From: Geothrix terrae
Lineage (GTDB): Bacteria > Acidobacteriota > Holophagae > Holophagales > Holophagaceae
Assembly: GCF_022808775.1 (NCBI RefSeq)
Contig: NZ_JAKZLA010000003.1
Span: 186,001 to 250,000 of the forward strand
Direction of reading: 5' to 3'
Length of the DNA stretch: 64,000 bases
Below the pieces are notes generated by a model, which searched no databases, was not told where the DNA came from, and was given only the letters and a program-made list of their open reading frames with translations. Both the position numbers and the translations under genes were made by a program. Positions 17,291 through 24,809 of this stretch are shown one piece after another. Position 1 is the first letter of the stretch, and each line of letters opens with the position of its first letter.

Positions 17291-19993
17291 TCACTTGAAC
17301 GTCATGTGGACAGCCTTGATGTCGGCCGTACGGCCGGGGCCGTGACAGACCATGCACTGCTCCACCTTGAGGAGCGCCGTGGCGCGGGGTTCATAGAAGG
17401 CCCCGCCGTTGCCCCGGAAGTGGGCGATCTCCGCCGTTGAGTCGTGGCAGCTGGAGCAGGCCGCGGTGATCGGCGAGCTCACCAGGGTGGTCGGGGCCGC
17501 GTCCGTATAAGGCGTGGCGCTACCGGTCGCGAAGTTGGTCGCGAAGCCCGAGCCATAGGCGGTGCCGGCCGTCACGAACGGCGAGTAGTAGGTGCCCGGA
17601 AGGACATCCGTGCCATCGCCCTTCACGTAGTTGATCGTCGCAGGCATGGTGCCGGTGGCGACGGTCGTCCACAGCAGGTTGGGCAGGGCCGCCTGGCTGG
17701 CGCTGTTCCTGAAATCGTAGGAGCCGGGCACGTGGCAGGCCTCGCAGTTGTTCAGGATGGCCGGGTAGGTGACCTCCCAGTAGTAGTCGCCCGCGGAGAC
17801 TTCCCACGAGTACTTGTTGGCCCGCTTGTCGGCGGCGTGGATGGCATGGACCGCATCCTTGATGTTCACGCCCCACCCGCTGTTCACGCGGTTCACGTTG
17901 TGGCAGAAGGTGCAGGTCGGCGCGTCGTTGCGCTGGCCCGCGTGGTACACCTTCTCGGTGAAGATGCCCAGCGTGGCGTGGCAGTCGTTGCACTTCTGGT
18001 TGCTGACGATGGCGCGACGGGCCGCACTTCCGCTCACCTGCTTGATGACGTTGGGCGCCGGGACGCTCACACCGCCCTGGCCGGTGCCCAGGACCTGGAC
18101 CCACTTGCTGGTGGTCGTGTTGAAGGTCACCTGCAGGGGCATGTAGGCGTAGCCCGCCACGTTGGTCTGGGTCAGGGGCTGGGTGGAGCTCAGGCCGTAG
18201 GTGTAGCCGATGCCGCCGGTGAGGTTGATGGCCGTGGCGGGGATGGCCACACCCGTCATGGTCAAGGTGTAGTAGCCATCGGTGTCAGGTCCGGCAAGAG
18301 TCCCGGCCTGGGTGGCCGCGAGGGCGTTCCCGTACTGGTCCTTGCCGTCCCCCCGCCAGATGTTCTTGACATAGGTGCTGACCGTGGCGTTCCAGTCGGC
18401 CGGAGTCGCGATGCCGTCCTGGGGCACGGAGAAGGCCAGGTAGACGCTCGGCCCACCCGCGTAGTTGTCCCAGAATTCCGGCGTGGTGGTGGTGTCCACG
18501 AAGGTCTTGAAGTCCTTCCGGAGGCCGTCCTCCAGGAACCGGAAGACGAAGACCGGCTGCCTGCTGGCATTCAGGCTGACGGACTTGAAATCCCAGGTCA
18601 CGATGTGGGCGCCGCTGGGCAGGATGCCCGTGTAGCCGGCCACGTAGGACGCGTTGGTGTTGTTGTTGCCCCCGGAGACGAGCCAGCCGTTGTTGGCATT
18701 GGGCACCACCACCGGCGTATGGATCACCTGCATCTGAGAGGCGCCGTGGCAGCTGACGCACTTCTGGTCGTTCGTCTGTGCGCCCCCTGCATGGTTGACA
18801 CCGCTGACCCAGATGATGGAATCATGGCACCCGCCGCAAGCCAGGCGGCTGGGTACAGCGGTCCAGTTGTCGCCCTGGGGCGTGGTGGTGGTCTGCGTGT
18901 GGCACTTCGTGCAGTTCCGCAGGTCCTGCGGGTAGGTGACCTCGTTGTAGGGCAGGAACTGGTTGTAGCCCTGGTAGTAGAGGAGGTCGCCCGTGTGGAT
19001 GTGATGGACCATGTTGGGGAAGTTGGCCAGGGCCATGCCCTGCAGCTTCTGGGTGCTGCCGTAGACGCCATTGGCCAGCAGGACGTTGCCGGAGGACGGC
19101 AGGGAATCGCCGCTGGCGTACTTCAGCTGATCCGTGTGGCACACCACGCAAAGGTGGGTGTCGGTGATGGCCGGGAAGAAGTTGGCGTGCATGGACAGCT
19201 TGGTGTGGCAGGCATTGCAGGAGGCCGTATCCACGATCACCCGCTCCGTATCGGTGGCCGCGACCGGCTTCCCGGTGGAGGGGATGAAGTCGTAGTAGAG
19301 GTTCGCCGAGCTGAGCACCTGAGTGGTGGTACCTGGCTGGGCCCCGCCCGCGGTCACCATCATGCGGTGGGTCAGGGTCGGATCGTAGGTCAGGTCGTCG
19401 AGATCGGACTTGAGGTGGCTGGCGTCATAGACGGCCCCGTCCACGTAGTCCTTGGCCTTCGTGAGGTCCAGGGCGAAGGTATAGGTATAGGTGCCGTCCA
19501 GGTTGTCCTTCAGGGTCCCGTTGTTCTCAGGCTCAGTGAAACCAGGTACGGCCGCCTGGCCCTCGGCCGGGGTGGTCACCACGTTGTAGCAGACCCAGCG
19601 GCTGGGACTGCCGTTGGTCCCCGGCACCAGCTTGGAGATGGCGAAGGCGAAGTTGGTGTAGTTCCCGCTCGCCGCCTTGGCGGCGAGGCCACTCACGGGA
19701 GTGCCCACACCGTCCGTGATGGTGAAGTTCACCACGGGCGCACTGCCCATGGTGACGCTGTTGACCGTGCCTTTGAGGGTCAGCTGGGCCCACTGGTCGC
19801 TGGTCAGCTGGGCGGCATTCACGGTGATGACGGCGTTGGTGCCGTTCGTACCGTTGGTACCGTTCGCGCCGTTGGTGCCGTTGGTGCCGTTGGCACCGGC
19901 CGGACCCGTCTTGCCGTCACAGGCGATCAGCGCCAGGAGCAGGGTGGTGGCCGCGATGGCGCCACAGAGGTGTTTCAGGGGCCGGTGTTGCAT
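17291..19993 (-). CDS. OmcA/MtrC-family decaheme c-type cytochrome lipoprotein (2)
   Basis: 900-aa lipoprotein, lipobox LIAC (Cys25), stalk of GTN/GAN repeats, then ten CxxCH sites: CNACH, CVVCH, CTKCH, CGGCH, CVSCH (about 257-420) and CNDCH, CTFCH, CEACH, CSSCH, CMVCH (about 670-885). Predicted outer-surface terminal reductase. It is closer to the third paralogue than to the first: its C-terminus (KVEQCMVCHGPGRTADIKAVHM) is almost the same as that of the third. It is preceded by module C and an approximately 215-nt leader carrying the clearest relic of the rrf2 coding start. Confidence 0.93.
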   Translation of the reverse strand: MQHRPLKHLCGAIAATTLLLALIACDGKTGPAGANGTNGTNGANGTNGTNGTNAVITVNAAQLTSDQWAQLTLKGTVNSVTMGSAPVVNFTITDGVGTPVSGLAAKAASGNYTNFAFAISKLVPGTNGSPSRWVCYNVVTTPAEGQAAVPGFTEPENNGTLKDNLDGTYTYTFALDLTKAKDYVDGAVYDASHLKSDLDDLTYDPTLTHRMMVTAGGAQPGTTTQVLSSANLYYDFIPSTGKPVAATDTERVIVDTASCNACHTKLSMHANFFPAITDTHLCVVCHTDQLKYASGDSLPSSGNVLLANGVYGSTQKLQGMALANFPNMVHHIHTGDLLYYQGYNQFLPYNEVTYPQDLRNCTKCHTQTTTTPQGDNWTAVPSRLACGGCHDSIIWVSGVNHAGGAQTNDQKCVSCHGASQMQVIHTPVVVPNANNGWLVSGGNNNTNASYVAGYTGILPSGAHIVTWDFKSVSLNASRQPVFVFRFLEDGLRKDFKTFVDTTTTPEFWDNYAGGPSVYLAFSVPQDGIATPADWNATVSTYVKNIWRGDGKDQYGNALAATQAGTLAGPDTDGYYTLTMTGVAIPATAINLTGGIGYTYGLSSTQPLTQTNVAGYAYMPLQVTFNTTTSKWVQVLGTGQGGVSVPAPNVIKQVSGSAARRAIVSNQKCNDCHATLGIFTEKVYHAGQRNDAPTCTFCHNVNRVNSGWGVNIKDAVHAIHAADKRANKYSWEVSAGDYYWEVTYPAILNNCEACHVPGSYDFRNSASQAALPNLLWTTVATGTMPATINYVKGDGTDVLPGTYYSPFVTAGTAYGSGFATNFATGSATPYTDAAPTTLVSSPITAACSSCHDSTAEIAHFRGNGGAFYEPRATALLKVEQCMVCHGPGRTADIKAVHMTFK

Positions 19994-20041
19994 GGTTCAT
20001 CCTCCTTGAGGGAATCGGATGTGTGAATGGATGAGCTGCCG

Positions 20042-20140
20042 GGAGGGTTCAGCCGGGCATGTACTGACCGCCATCCTCCGGATAGGGGAGGGTCGCGGTC
20101 AGTGCATGGCCGGTGGTCTGTGGCATGGGGAGCACACACC
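20042..20140 (-). pseudogene. Decayed copy of the rrf2 5' end in a cytochrome leader
   Basis: Minus-strand translation gives VLPMPQTTGHALTA, against VLPLSQTTGYALRA at the start of the Rrf2 protein encoded at 13505-13999; nucleotide identity continues upstream through GGAGGTG and the promoter. The frame then ends at a TGA after PEDGGQYMPG, so only about 25 codons remain and no ATG matching the rrf2 start survives. Confidence 0.65.
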
Positions 20141-20227
20141 TCCTGAGCAGCAACTCCATCAGGATTTCGTCAATGAGGATCCACCGGTAATTTATGAAGT
20201 CAACCGACCTTGTGACCTCTGTCACAC
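20108..20227 (-). promoter_or_regulatory. Promoter module C of decaheme gene 2
   Basis: TTGTGA-N6-TCACAC (20210-20227), TTGACT on the minus strand at 20203-20198 (6-nt spacing), TAAATTACCG, GGATCCTCATTGAC, and then GGAGGTGTGTGCTCCCC shared with the rrf2 start. It is the best match to module A of the two copies. Confidence 0.7.
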
Positions 20228-20267
20228 GATCCGTGACAATGGACCGACTTCGGAAAGTCCCCGCATG

Positions 20268-20295
20268 AAAAAGCCCCCGGGACGATCCCGGGGGC
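20268..20295 (-). terminator. Rho-independent terminator of the HhH protein gene
   Basis: Minus strand: GCCCCCGGGA and TCCCGGGGGC pair around a short loop and are followed by TTTTTC. It lies 24 nt after the stop at 20319. Confidence 0.85.
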
Positions 20296-20318
20296 CTGGC
20301 TGGGGGTGGTGCCTGAGC

Positions 20319-20732
20319 CTAACGCGTCTGGGGTTTCACCCCGGGCTGCCGGGCCACGATGCGCTTCCGGAGGGTCTGGAAGAGGTCGTTCGGCAGGACG
20401 TTCTTCGTCACCAGGAAGGCCTTGGAGAGGTAGGGACGGCCCGCGATGATCTTGTCGGCATAGGCGTCCGTGATGCCCGGAAGGGCCTTCAGCTGGTCCT
20501 TGGTGGCGCTGTTGATGTCGATGGCCTTCGCCTCCGCTTCGGCCTTGGCCTTGGTCCGGGCCTTGACCTTGGCCGCATTGGTCTTGGCTTTGGCTTCCCT
20601 GGCGGCCTTGGCGCTCTTGGATTCAGCCTTTCGCGGCGGCTCGGTCTCCTGGGCCCGCAGGGGGGTGGCGGGAGCCAGCAGGACCAGAGTGGCTAGGGTG
20701 GCCAGGGCCATCTTCAGGAGGGGAGTCTTCAT
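20319..20732 (-). CDS. Secreted helix-hairpin-helix (ComEA-like) protein
   Basis: 137 aa. The start chosen is the ATG giving MKTPLLKMALATLATLVLLA, a clear signal peptide ending near LRAQ; the longer frame upstream has no merit. Residues about 30-75 are a charged Lys/Ala/Glu linker, and about 76-135 a helix-hairpin-helix domain (IDINSATKDQLKALPGI, YADKIIAGRPY) as in ComEA DNA-uptake proteins. It would act outside the inner membrane, possibly binding DNA. Its place between two decaheme genes has no obvious reason; it has its own terminator. Confidence 0.8.
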   Translation of the reverse strand: MKTPLLKMALATLATLVLLAPATPLRAQETEPPRKAESKSAKAAREAKAKTNAAKVKARTKAKAEAEAKAIDINSATKDQLKALPGITDAYADKIIAGRPYLSKAFLVTKNVLPNDLFQTLRKRIVARQPGVKPQTR

Positions 20733-20810
20733 GGGAACCTCATGGGCCGGGGCCGGGATCCGGCCTGCGCGGCAGTATAGTCCATCGGCCGGATCGGCCG
20801 GATTGATCAG

Positions 20811-20891
20811 AACGAGGACCCGGAGCTGGAAGGCATCCGGGTCCTCGTTCTTCGCAGGTGCTGGTCGCCGGGGCGCGGAACCGCGCCCCGG
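20811..20891 (-). terminator. Paired hairpins downstream of decaheme gene 3
   Basis: CCGGGGCGCGG-AA-CCGCGCCCCGG (20868-20891), 9 nt after the stop, then a 14-bp perfect stem AACGAGGACCCGGA/TCCGGGTCCTCGTT (20811-20849) ending in TTCT. Confidence 0.65.
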
Positions 20892-20899
20892 CAGGGACA

Positions 20900-23566
20900 T
20901 TACTTGAAGTTCATGTGGACGGCCTTGATGTCAGCCGTGCGGCCGGAGCCGTGGCAGACCATGCACTGCTCGACCTTGAGGAGCGCGGTGGCGCGAGCCT
21001 CATAGAACGCACCGCCGTTGCCCTTGAAGTGGGCGATGGCAGCCGGCGTGTCGTGGCAGTTGGAGCAGGCCGAGGTGATCGGGCTGTTCACCAGCGTGGT
21101 GGGTGCCGCGTTGGTGATCGCCTGGGTGCTGGCGGCGTAGGAGAAGCCGCTGCCGAAGACATAACCGGAGCCGTAGGCGGCCGCGAAGGGCGACCAGTAG
21201 ACGCCGGGAACGGTCTCGTTGCCCGTCACGATGGCGTTGACGGGGGTCGGAGTCGTGCCGGTGGCGACGGTGGTCCACAGCAGGTTGGGAATGGCGGCCG
21301 CGTTGGTGCTGTTGCTGAAGTCGTACGAGCCGGGCACGTGGCAGGCTTCGCAGTTGTTCAGGATGGCCGGGTAGGTGACGTTCCAGTACGTGTCGCCCGC
21401 GGAGACTTCCCACGAGAACTTGTTCACCCGCTTGTCGGCGGCGTGGATGGAGTGGATCGCATCCTTGATGTTCACGCCCCAGCCGCTGTTCACGCGGTTG
21501 ACGTTGTGGCAGAAGGTGCAAGTGGGGGCGTCGTTGCGCTCACCGGCGTGGTAGGTCTTGTCGGTGAACACGCCCAGGACGGCGTGGCAGTCGTTGCACT
21601 TCTGGTTGCTGACGATGGCGCGGCGGGCGCTCTGGGCGGTGAAGCCGGCAGGCAGAGTGCCGCTGACGAGCTTGGCCACGTTGGGCGCGGGCACACTCAG
21701 ACCGCCGGTGCCGGTGGTGCCTCCGGAGTACGGGAAGGCGGGCAGGTCGATCTGGGTGAGCGGCGGGTTGCCGTAGCTGTAGTTGTAGCCGATGCCGGCG
21801 GTGATCTGGGTGGCGGTCGCAGGAACCGACGCCGCGAAGGTCAGGGTGTAGTAGCCGTTCGAGTCGGGGCCGACCATGGTCGCGGCCGTGGCGGTCTTGT
21901 TCCAGACGTTCCGGATGGTGGCGCTGAGCGTCGCGTTCCAGTCGGCCGGAGTGTTGATGCCGTCCTGGGCCACGCCAAAGGCCACATAGGCGTTCGGGCT
22001 GCCGATGTAGCCAGTCATCAGCTCGGCGGTGGCGTCGGCCGCAGCAGGCGCGGGGTTGAAGGCCACCGCGGTGCCGTCCTTCATGAAGCGGAAGGTGAGG
22101 ACCGGCTGTCCGGTGGCGGTCAGGGTGACGCTCTTCAGATCGTAGGTGATCTTGTGGGCACCATCAGGCAGGATGTTCTTGTAGTCGGCGATGTAGGAAC
22201 CGTTGGTGTGGCTGCCGGCGACATAGCCCGGGTTGGGCACGACCATCGGGGTGTGGATGACCTGCATCACGTCGGCGCCGTGGCAGCTCGTGCACTTCAG
22301 GTCGCTGGTCTGAGGGCCACCGGCGTGGTTGGTGCCGGCCACCCAGTCGATGCCGTCGTGGCAGGCGCCACAGGCCATGCGGCTGGGATTGGTCTTCCAG
22401 GCGTCACCCTGGGGGGTGGCAGCGATGGAAGCGGTGTGGCACTTGCTGCAGTTCCGGAGGTCCTGCGGGTAGGTGGTCTCGTTGAAGGGGATCCCGGCGT
22501 AGAGGTAGCCGGTCTTCTGGAGGAACTCACCCGCGTGGAGGCGGTGGATGAAGGCGGGGAAGTCCGCCACGCCCAGGCCGTTGATCTTGTAGGTGTTGCC
22601 GGTGTAGCCCGTGGCCGTCGTGGTGGCCTCGGGGTTGCCGTACTTGCGCTGGTCGGTGTGGCAGACCACGCAGTAGCGGGGATCGACACGGTTGCCGCCG
22701 TGGACTTCGAGGCGGGTGTGGCAAGAGTTGCAGGAGGACATGTCCACGATGTTGCGCTGCACGTCCGTGGCCGCGGGAGCGGCGCCGGTGGCGGGCACGA
22801 AATCGTAGGTGATGTTCGCCGGATTCAGGATGGGCACGCCGGTGATGCCGGTGTTGGAGCCATCGGGCGTGTTGGTGCTGGTGCCGCGGGCGTTGCCGCC
22901 GATCTGGATGCTGACGCGATGGACCAGATTCGGCTGGTAGGTCACGTCGCCGAGATCATCACGGACCTGGTTCTTCGTGGCGTCGTAGGTGTAGTTGTTC
23001 AGGAACGCCTGGGCCGCGGTGATGTCGCGGTAGAAGGTGTACTTGTAGGAACCGTCGCCGTTGTCGACCAGGGTGCCCGTGTTGTCGGTGCTGGGCTTGG
23101 AAGGAGCCGCGGCGGTCGTCGTGGTGGGCATCGTGGTGACGATGTAGTTCACCCACTTGCTGGGGCTGCCGTCGGTGCCGGGCACAAGCTTCGCGATGCT
23201 GAAGGCGAAGTTGGCATAGCTGGGGACCAGGGCCGTGGAGGTCTTGGTGGTGAAACCGAGACCACTGACGGGGGTGCCCTTGCTGTCGGTGACCGTGAAG
23301 TTCACGACGGGCGTGGTGCCCATGGTCACGCTGGTGACGGTGCCGTTGAGGGACAGCTGACCCCACTGATCGGGGGTGAGCTGGGCGGCGTTCACGGTAA
23401 TGACGGCGTTGGTGCCATTGGTACCGTTGGTGCCATTGGTGCCGTTGGTGCCGTTGGTGCCGTTCGCACCGGCGGGGCCCGTCTTGCCGTTACAGCCGAT
23501 CAGCACCAGGGCGACGGCTGCGGTGGCGATGAGGCCGCAGAGCTGTTTCAAAGGTCGGTGTTGCAT
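20900..23566 (-). CDS. OmcA/MtrC-family decaheme c-type cytochrome lipoprotein (3)
   Basis: 888-aa lipoprotein with lipobox LIGC (Cys25) and an uninterrupted GTN stalk. Ten CxxCH: CNSCH, CVVCH, CSKCH, CGACH, CTSCH (from about 277) and CNDCH, CTFCH, CEACH, CSNCH, CMVCH (about 657-870). Unlike the other two it lacks its own promoter module; it lies 86 nt after the small multiheme gene and is read with the porin operon, so it is the likely surface partner of that conduit. Confidence 0.94.
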   Translation of the reverse strand: MQHRPLKQLCGLIATAAVALVLIGCNGKTGPAGANGTNGTNGTNGTNGTNGTNAVITVNAAQLTPDQWGQLSLNGTVTSVTMGTTPVVNFTVTDSKGTPVSGLGFTTKTSTALVPSYANFAFSIAKLVPGTDGSPSKWVNYIVTTMPTTTTAAAPSKPSTDNTGTLVDNGDGSYKYTFYRDITAAQAFLNNYTYDATKNQVRDDLGDVTYQPNLVHRVSIQIGGNARGTSTNTPDGSNTGITGVPILNPANITYDFVPATGAAPAATDVQRNIVDMSSCNSCHTRLEVHGGNRVDPRYCVVCHTDQRKYGNPEATTTATGYTGNTYKINGLGVADFPAFIHRLHAGEFLQKTGYLYAGIPFNETTYPQDLRNCSKCHTASIAATPQGDAWKTNPSRMACGACHDGIDWVAGTNHAGGPQTSDLKCTSCHGADVMQVIHTPMVVPNPGYVAGSHTNGSYIADYKNILPDGAHKITYDLKSVTLTATGQPVLTFRFMKDGTAVAFNPAPAAADATAELMTGYIGSPNAYVAFGVAQDGINTPADWNATLSATIRNVWNKTATAATMVGPDSNGYYTLTFAASVPATATQITAGIGYNYSYGNPPLTQIDLPAFPYSGGTTGTGGLSVPAPNVAKLVSGTLPAGFTAQSARRAIVSNQKCNDCHAVLGVFTDKTYHAGERNDAPTCTFCHNVNRVNSGWGVNIKDAIHSIHAADKRVNKFSWEVSAGDTYWNVTYPAILNNCEACHVPGSYDFSNSTNAAAIPNLLWTTVATGTTPTPVNAIVTGNETVPGVYWSPFAAAYGSGYVFGSGFSYAASTQAITNAAPTTLVNSPITSACSNCHDTPAAIAHFKGNGGAFYEARATALLKVEQCMVCHGSGRTADIKAVHMNFK

Positions 23567-23652
23567 GCTGCATTCTCCTTATGGGGAGTCAAACTGCGGT
23601 TGGGTGGACGGTGGATGAAGGTGTCTGTCGGCTTGGCTGGATAGGCACCTCC

Positions 23653-24306
23653 TTACTGAAAGCTCGTGCCGTGGCACAGGGTGTTGTTGAAGCAGCCGGG
23701 CGCGGTGCCGGCAGGGGCCGGGGTCACGGGCTTCAGCGAGGAGTTGGCGCCATTGGCATGGCACTGGGCACACGCCGGGGCATTCCGATCGTCGGTGTTC
23801 ACGTGGCTGGGCGACGTGAACGTGGGGCCGCGCCAGGGGGCGTCGGGATGCGGCGCCTTGGTGTGGCAGGACTTGCAGGAGATGGCGAGGCCGTCGGTGT
23901 AGTTGGGGCCGTGGCACTTGGTGCAGTAGGCGAAGCCGGAGCCGTTGACCACGGTCCCGCCGATCACCTGGGTCACGGCCGGAACGGCCTGGGCTCCGAG
24001 GCGGCCGTGCTGACTGGCGTCAGCCCAGCCGGCGGGGTGGTTCACGCCGCTGGTGTGGCAGCTGAAGCAGCTCACCTTGGAGATGCCGCCAGCCTGGGCC
24101 GGATCCGAGGTGGAGCCGTGGCAGCTCCGGCACTGGTCAGGCGCCTTGACGTACTCGGACCAGTGGATCTGCAGCCAGTTGGCGGGGTGCTGCCCCGTGG
24201 TGGCGTTGAACGGAGCGGCCTTCCCGGCGGTCCCGGCGCATCCCCAGGCGAGGAGCGCGAGGGCCATCGCGAAGCAGCTTCCGACCATCAGTTTCATTCG
24301 GCTCAT
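23653..24306 (-). CDS. Multiheme c-type cytochrome, probable lipoprotein (5 CxxCH plus a CX5CH)
   Basis: 217 aa from the ATG giving MSRMKLMVGSC; the open frame upstream overlaps the next gene and is not used. The signal sequence ends near Cys23 (LLAWGCAG, a loose lipobox). Haem sites: CRSCH, CFSCH, CTKCH, CKSCH, CAQCH, and near the C-terminus CFNNTLCH, with five residues between the cysteines. It sits between the porin/pentaheme pair and decaheme 3, 29 nt from the pentaheme gene, as a periplasmic or barrel-associated electron carrier. Confidence 0.87.
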   Translation of the reverse strand: MSRMKLMVGSCFAMALALLAWGCAGTAGKAAPFNATTGQHPANWLQIHWSEYVKAPDQCRSCHGSTSDPAQAGGISKVSCFSCHTSGVNHPAGWADASQHGRLGAQAVPAVTQVIGGTVVNGSGFAYCTKCHGPNYTDGLAISCKSCHTKAPHPDAPWRGPTFTSPSHVNTDDRNAPACAQCHANGANSSLKPVTPAPAGTAPGCFNNTLCHGTSFQ

Positions 24307-24335
24307 GGTGTTCCCCTTGGACGCGATGCGGATCT

Positions 24336-24809
24336 CTACCGGTGGCAGGCTGCGCACTTGTCGTTGTTGGCTCGGCCGTGGCAGGCGTAGCAGCTGGACG
24401 GATCCATCTTCCCTTCGATGCGGTGCTGGGTCATGAAGTCGCCCCGGTGCGGCGATTCCCGGTCGGGCCGGTCGCTGAAGCGGGTGGCGGGCTTCATGGG
24501 GACCTTGCCGCCGTGGCAGTCCGCGCAGAAGGACTGGGCATGGCAGGCGGCGCAGGTGTTGGAATCCTGGTTCGCCTGGAAGCGGTGGTCCTTCACGAAG
24601 GTGGGCGTGTGGTCGAAGGCGGCGAAGGGCTTTTGCGCGCCCTTGGCCAGGTCGTTGCTGTGGCATTCGGAGCAGATGGGACGGCCCGCGCCCAGTTCCT
24701 GGGGGTGGGTCGCCGCGAAGCTCGCCTCAGGCGAGATGAGGCTGCACGCCATCAGGACGCCGAGCCCCAGGGCGATGCCGATGATCTGGAATACGGTCTT
24801 CCGGGCCAT
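24336..24809 (-). CDS. Pentaheme c-type cytochrome lipoprotein
   Basis: 157 aa with signal peptide and lipobox LMAC (Cys22), and five CxxCH sites: CSECH, CAACH, CADCH, CYACH, CAACH, the last at the C-terminus. Several HxxxH/His residues between them could be distal haem ligands. The ATG overlaps the porin stop as TAATG, so the two are translationally coupled, which is how periplasmic haem partners of porin-cytochrome conduits are usually organised. Role in trans-outer-membrane electron flow is inferred. Confidence 0.88.
   Translation of the reverse strand: MARKTVFQIIGIALGLGVLMACSLISPEASFAATHPQELGAGRPICSECHSNDLAKGAQKPFAAFDHTPTFVKDHRFQANQDSNTCAACHAQSFCADCHGGKVPMKPATRFSDRPDRESPHRGDFMTQHRIEGKMDPSSCYACHGRANNDKCAACHR

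Larger units (their letters stand above)
19994..20318. other. 325-nt region: leader and promoter of decaheme gene 2, terminator of the HhH gene
   Basis: Leader 19994-20190 with an rrf2-like relic (20042-20140), promoter module C (20108-20227) and the terminator at 20268-20295. Confidence 0.6.
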
